A stretch of DNA of 6,073 bases from Caryophanales bacterium UBA1744 (GTDB taxonomy: Bacteria; Bacillota_I; Bacilli_A; RFN20; CAG-826). Positions 4,812 to 6,073 of this stretch are shown here, in pieces (within the stretch, counting starts at the first letter, position 1; each line of letters begins with the position of its first letter). The stretch is taken from assembly GCA_002314915.1 (NCBI GenBank), contig DCHU01000075.1:4694-10766 (forward strand), read 5' to 3'. Made by a program: the position numbers and the translations under genes. The notes below the pieces were generated by a model. That model had not been told where the DNA came from. It saw nothing but the letters and a program-made list of their open reading frames with translations, and did not search any database.

Positions 4812-6005
4812 ATGGAAGATAAAGCTATCGAAACCTGGGAGTGCCCACATTGCCATGCAACAGGCAATAGCGCAAGGTTCTGCGCAAAGTGCGGCGCCGA
4901 AAAACCAGTACAAGAACCAAAAGCAGAAGATAAAGTAGCAAAGAAAGAAAAGTCCAGAAGAGTTATCGAGACCATCGTTGCCGTCGCAATGATTCTGTTC
5001 TTCTCAATCTCATTGGTATTAGTCTTGAGCCCTATGGTGCAAATCTACGATAACAGCGTTTATTCGTCAGGTTCACATTACGGCACCACATACAGTATCT
5101 ACTTCTATTACTTCTTCTACACTCAATGGGTTAACCTCAAAGCAGACAGCAACGCTATAGAAATCATCAAAGCCGTCATTTCAACAATTGCATTCGTTGG
5201 CGCTGTCGGACTTACCTATTTCTTCGGAATTAAAGGACTCATTGATTCAATCAAGGTTATCAAAAACCACAAAGAGCCAAAATACACAAAGGACATGATG
5301 GCAGTCATCGGAACATTGTTCGGTTACTACACCATAATCGCTATGCTCCACTGGGAAGACATTTCAACTTCATCTGGTCTTATGACCGGAACAAGCGACG
5401 GAACCGCAATCGTCTTATTCATTCTGTTGCTCATCTTTGTTCTCGCAGCACTTATGGCAAGATCATTCGTGTTCGCAATCATCGACAAGAAGGGATTCAG
5501 AATCGCTGCATCAATCATTAAATTCGTTTCCATTATCTTCATCATCTCAGCAGTCACAGTTGCTGCTAAGGTCGGAATGAAGCAGACACTCTCATCAAAC
5601 TATAGAGAATTCTCATTCGCTAACTGGGCATTATATTTGGTCCTCGGATCAGATTGGACAGGTGCCGCGGTTACATCAACCATCGCTGCAATCTTTGCAT
5701 TAGGCGCACTAGCAGCAGGTATTGGAGCTTTGTGCTTAAGCTTTGGCTCTCTCATGGACGACAAGAGAGACTTCAAGGCAAGCGTGTTCTCAATCGCATT
5801 CTGCGCATTGTTGTTCTTAACAATTGCAATGTCCACTGCCACATTCTTTGCAGTACCAGAAGGCTCTGGAAAATTCGTTCCAACAAACACTCCAGCAGCT
5901 ATCATCCTCTCATTATTGGGAATCATCGGTATCGTTGTTGCATCAGCTCTTGAAAAAGAGACCAAAGCCGATGCGGATGCTCCAAAAACTGAGGAAGTTA
6001 AATAA
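4812..6005 (+). CDS. Zinc-ribbon polytopic membrane protein of unknown function
   Basis: I do not recognise the family of this 397-residue protein. Its N-terminus holds a compact zinc ribbon, CPHC (11-14) and CAKC (24-27). A charged Lys/Glu-rich linker (about 29-50) follows, then about eight hydrophobic segments near 52-74, 117-140, 162-182 (weakest), 198-224, 232-254, 286-311, 322-348 and 361-380. The C-terminal tail (381-397) is acidic and lysine-rich. Basic residues before segment 1 and the even segment count place both ends in the cytoplasm. There is no cleavable signal peptide. The loop after segment 1 is tyrosine-rich (eight Tyr in 79-103) and should face outward. No catalytic, transporter or channel motif is visible. 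Zinc-ribbon-plus-membrane proteins are common and mostly uncharacterised in Firmicutes-like genomes (general knowledge). The gene has its own promoter and a very strong Shine-Dalgarno, so it is probably well expressed and independent of its neighbours. Confidence 0.85.
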   Translation: MEDKAIETWECPHCHATGNSARFCAKCGAEKPVQEPKAEDKVAKKEKSRRVIETIVAVAMILFFSISLVLVLSPMVQIYDNSVYSSGSHYGTTYSIYFYYFFYTQWVNLKADSNAIEIIKAVISTIAFVGAVGLTYFFGIKGLIDSIKVIKNHKEPKYTKDMMAVIGTLFGYYTIIAMLHWEDISTSSGLMTGTSDGTAIVLFILLLIFVLAALMARSFVFAIIDKKGFRIAASIIKFVSIIFIISAVTVAAKVGMKQTLSSNYREFSFANWALYLVLGSDWTGAAVTSTIAAIFALGALAAGIGALCLSFGSLMDDKRDFKASVFSIAFCALLFLTIAMSTATFFAVPEGSGKFVPTNTPAAIILSLLGIIGIVVASALEKETKADADAPKTEEVK

Positions 6006-6029
6006 TTCTTTAAATTAGTTAAAAGAATT
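6004..6029 (+). terminator. Weak A/T-rich hairpin after the zinc-ribbon gene, possible terminator
   Basis: AATTCTTT (6004-6011) pairs with AAAGAATT (6022-6029) around a 10-nt loop, starting at the TAA stop codon (6003-6005). The stem has a single G-C pair and no T-tract follows directly, so it is a poor terminator alone. The larger hairpin at 6030-6070, followed by TTT at the window edge, may do the job instead. Confidence 0.35.
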
Positions 6030-6073
6030 ACTCCGTTTTATGCTAGAATCACATCTAGTATGGACGGAGTTTT
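6030..6073 (+). promoter_or_regulatory. Nested inverted repeat with embedded -10 box and possible RBS for an off-window gene
   Basis: ACTCCGT (6030-6036) pairs with ACGGAGT (6064-6070). Inside it, ATGCTAGA (6040-6047) pairs with TCTAGTAT (6054-6061), with one G-U, around ATCACA. The run TTT follows at the edge. The same stretch contains TGCTAGAAT, an extended -10 (TAGAAT 6044-6049), and GGAG (6066-6069), which would be a Shine-Dalgarno for a start just past the window. The order TAGAAT then GGAG then TTTT mirrors the arrangement before the gene at 4812. It may be a terminator, a promoter with an operator, or both. Confidence 0.45.

Noticed and set aside
4702..4938. Small + strand frame spanning the terminator and the start of the zinc-ribbon gene
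   Set aside because: It crosses an intrinsic terminator and promoter, and is an out-of-frame reading of two real genes.
5600..5965. 121-residue antisense frame in the zinc-ribbon gene
   Set aside because: It mirrors the sense strand of the hydrophobic segments; no promoter, ribosome-binding site or recognisable domain supports it.

Overview
The window is about 6 kb of ordinary-looking bacterial chromosome. By eye it has low to moderate GC, strong AGA use for arginine, Gram-positive-style Shine-Dalgarno sequences, TTGACA/TATACT-type promoters and hairpin-plus-T-tract terminators. These features and the protein families suggest a Firmicutes/Bacilli-like host, possibly one of the uncultured gut lineages near Erysipelotrichia or Mollicutes; this placement is inference. 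Tryptophan is written TGG in every gene and no gene contains an in-frame TGA, so the standard bacterial code fits.

Layout. (1) Positions 1-1741 (+): the C-terminal 143 codons of an aconitase, cut by the window edge, followed 5 nt later by a complete citrate synthase. The pair forms the citrate-to-isocitrate end of an oxidative TCA branch and is probably one operon that continues upstream. It ends at a strong bidirectional terminator. (2) 1783-2148 (-): a short DtxR/MntR-family metal-dependent repressor, convergent with citrate synthase and divergent from the next gene. Its promoter region carries a cluster of CAACAAA direct repeats. (3) 2268-3800 (+): a two-domain ABC-F ATPase (translation-factor type, no membrane domain). 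It has no usable Shine-Dalgarno and its best -10 box lies so close to the ATG that the mRNA may be leaderless. A GC-containing terminator follows. (4) 3927-4757 (+): a HAD-superfamily phosphatase-like protein of unknown substrate, with a near-consensus promoter and a perfect inverted repeat at the predicted mRNA 5' end. Its stop codon lies in the loop of its own terminator. (5) 4812-6005 (+): an uncharacterised membrane protein with an N-terminal four-cysteine zinc ribbon and about eight transmembrane segments. (6) 6006-6073: an intergenic stretch with two hairpins, a TAGAAT -10 box and a possible ribosome-binding site for a gene beyond the window.

Apart from the aconitase/citrate synthase pair, each gene appears to be its own transcription unit, with recognisable promoters and/or terminators between them. 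I see no mobile element, CRISPR array, tRNA, rRNA, toxin-antitoxin or phage-defence cassette. No clear new multi-gene system is visible. The most worthwhile leads are the zinc-ribbon membrane protein and several 5'-UTR or translation-initiation structures.
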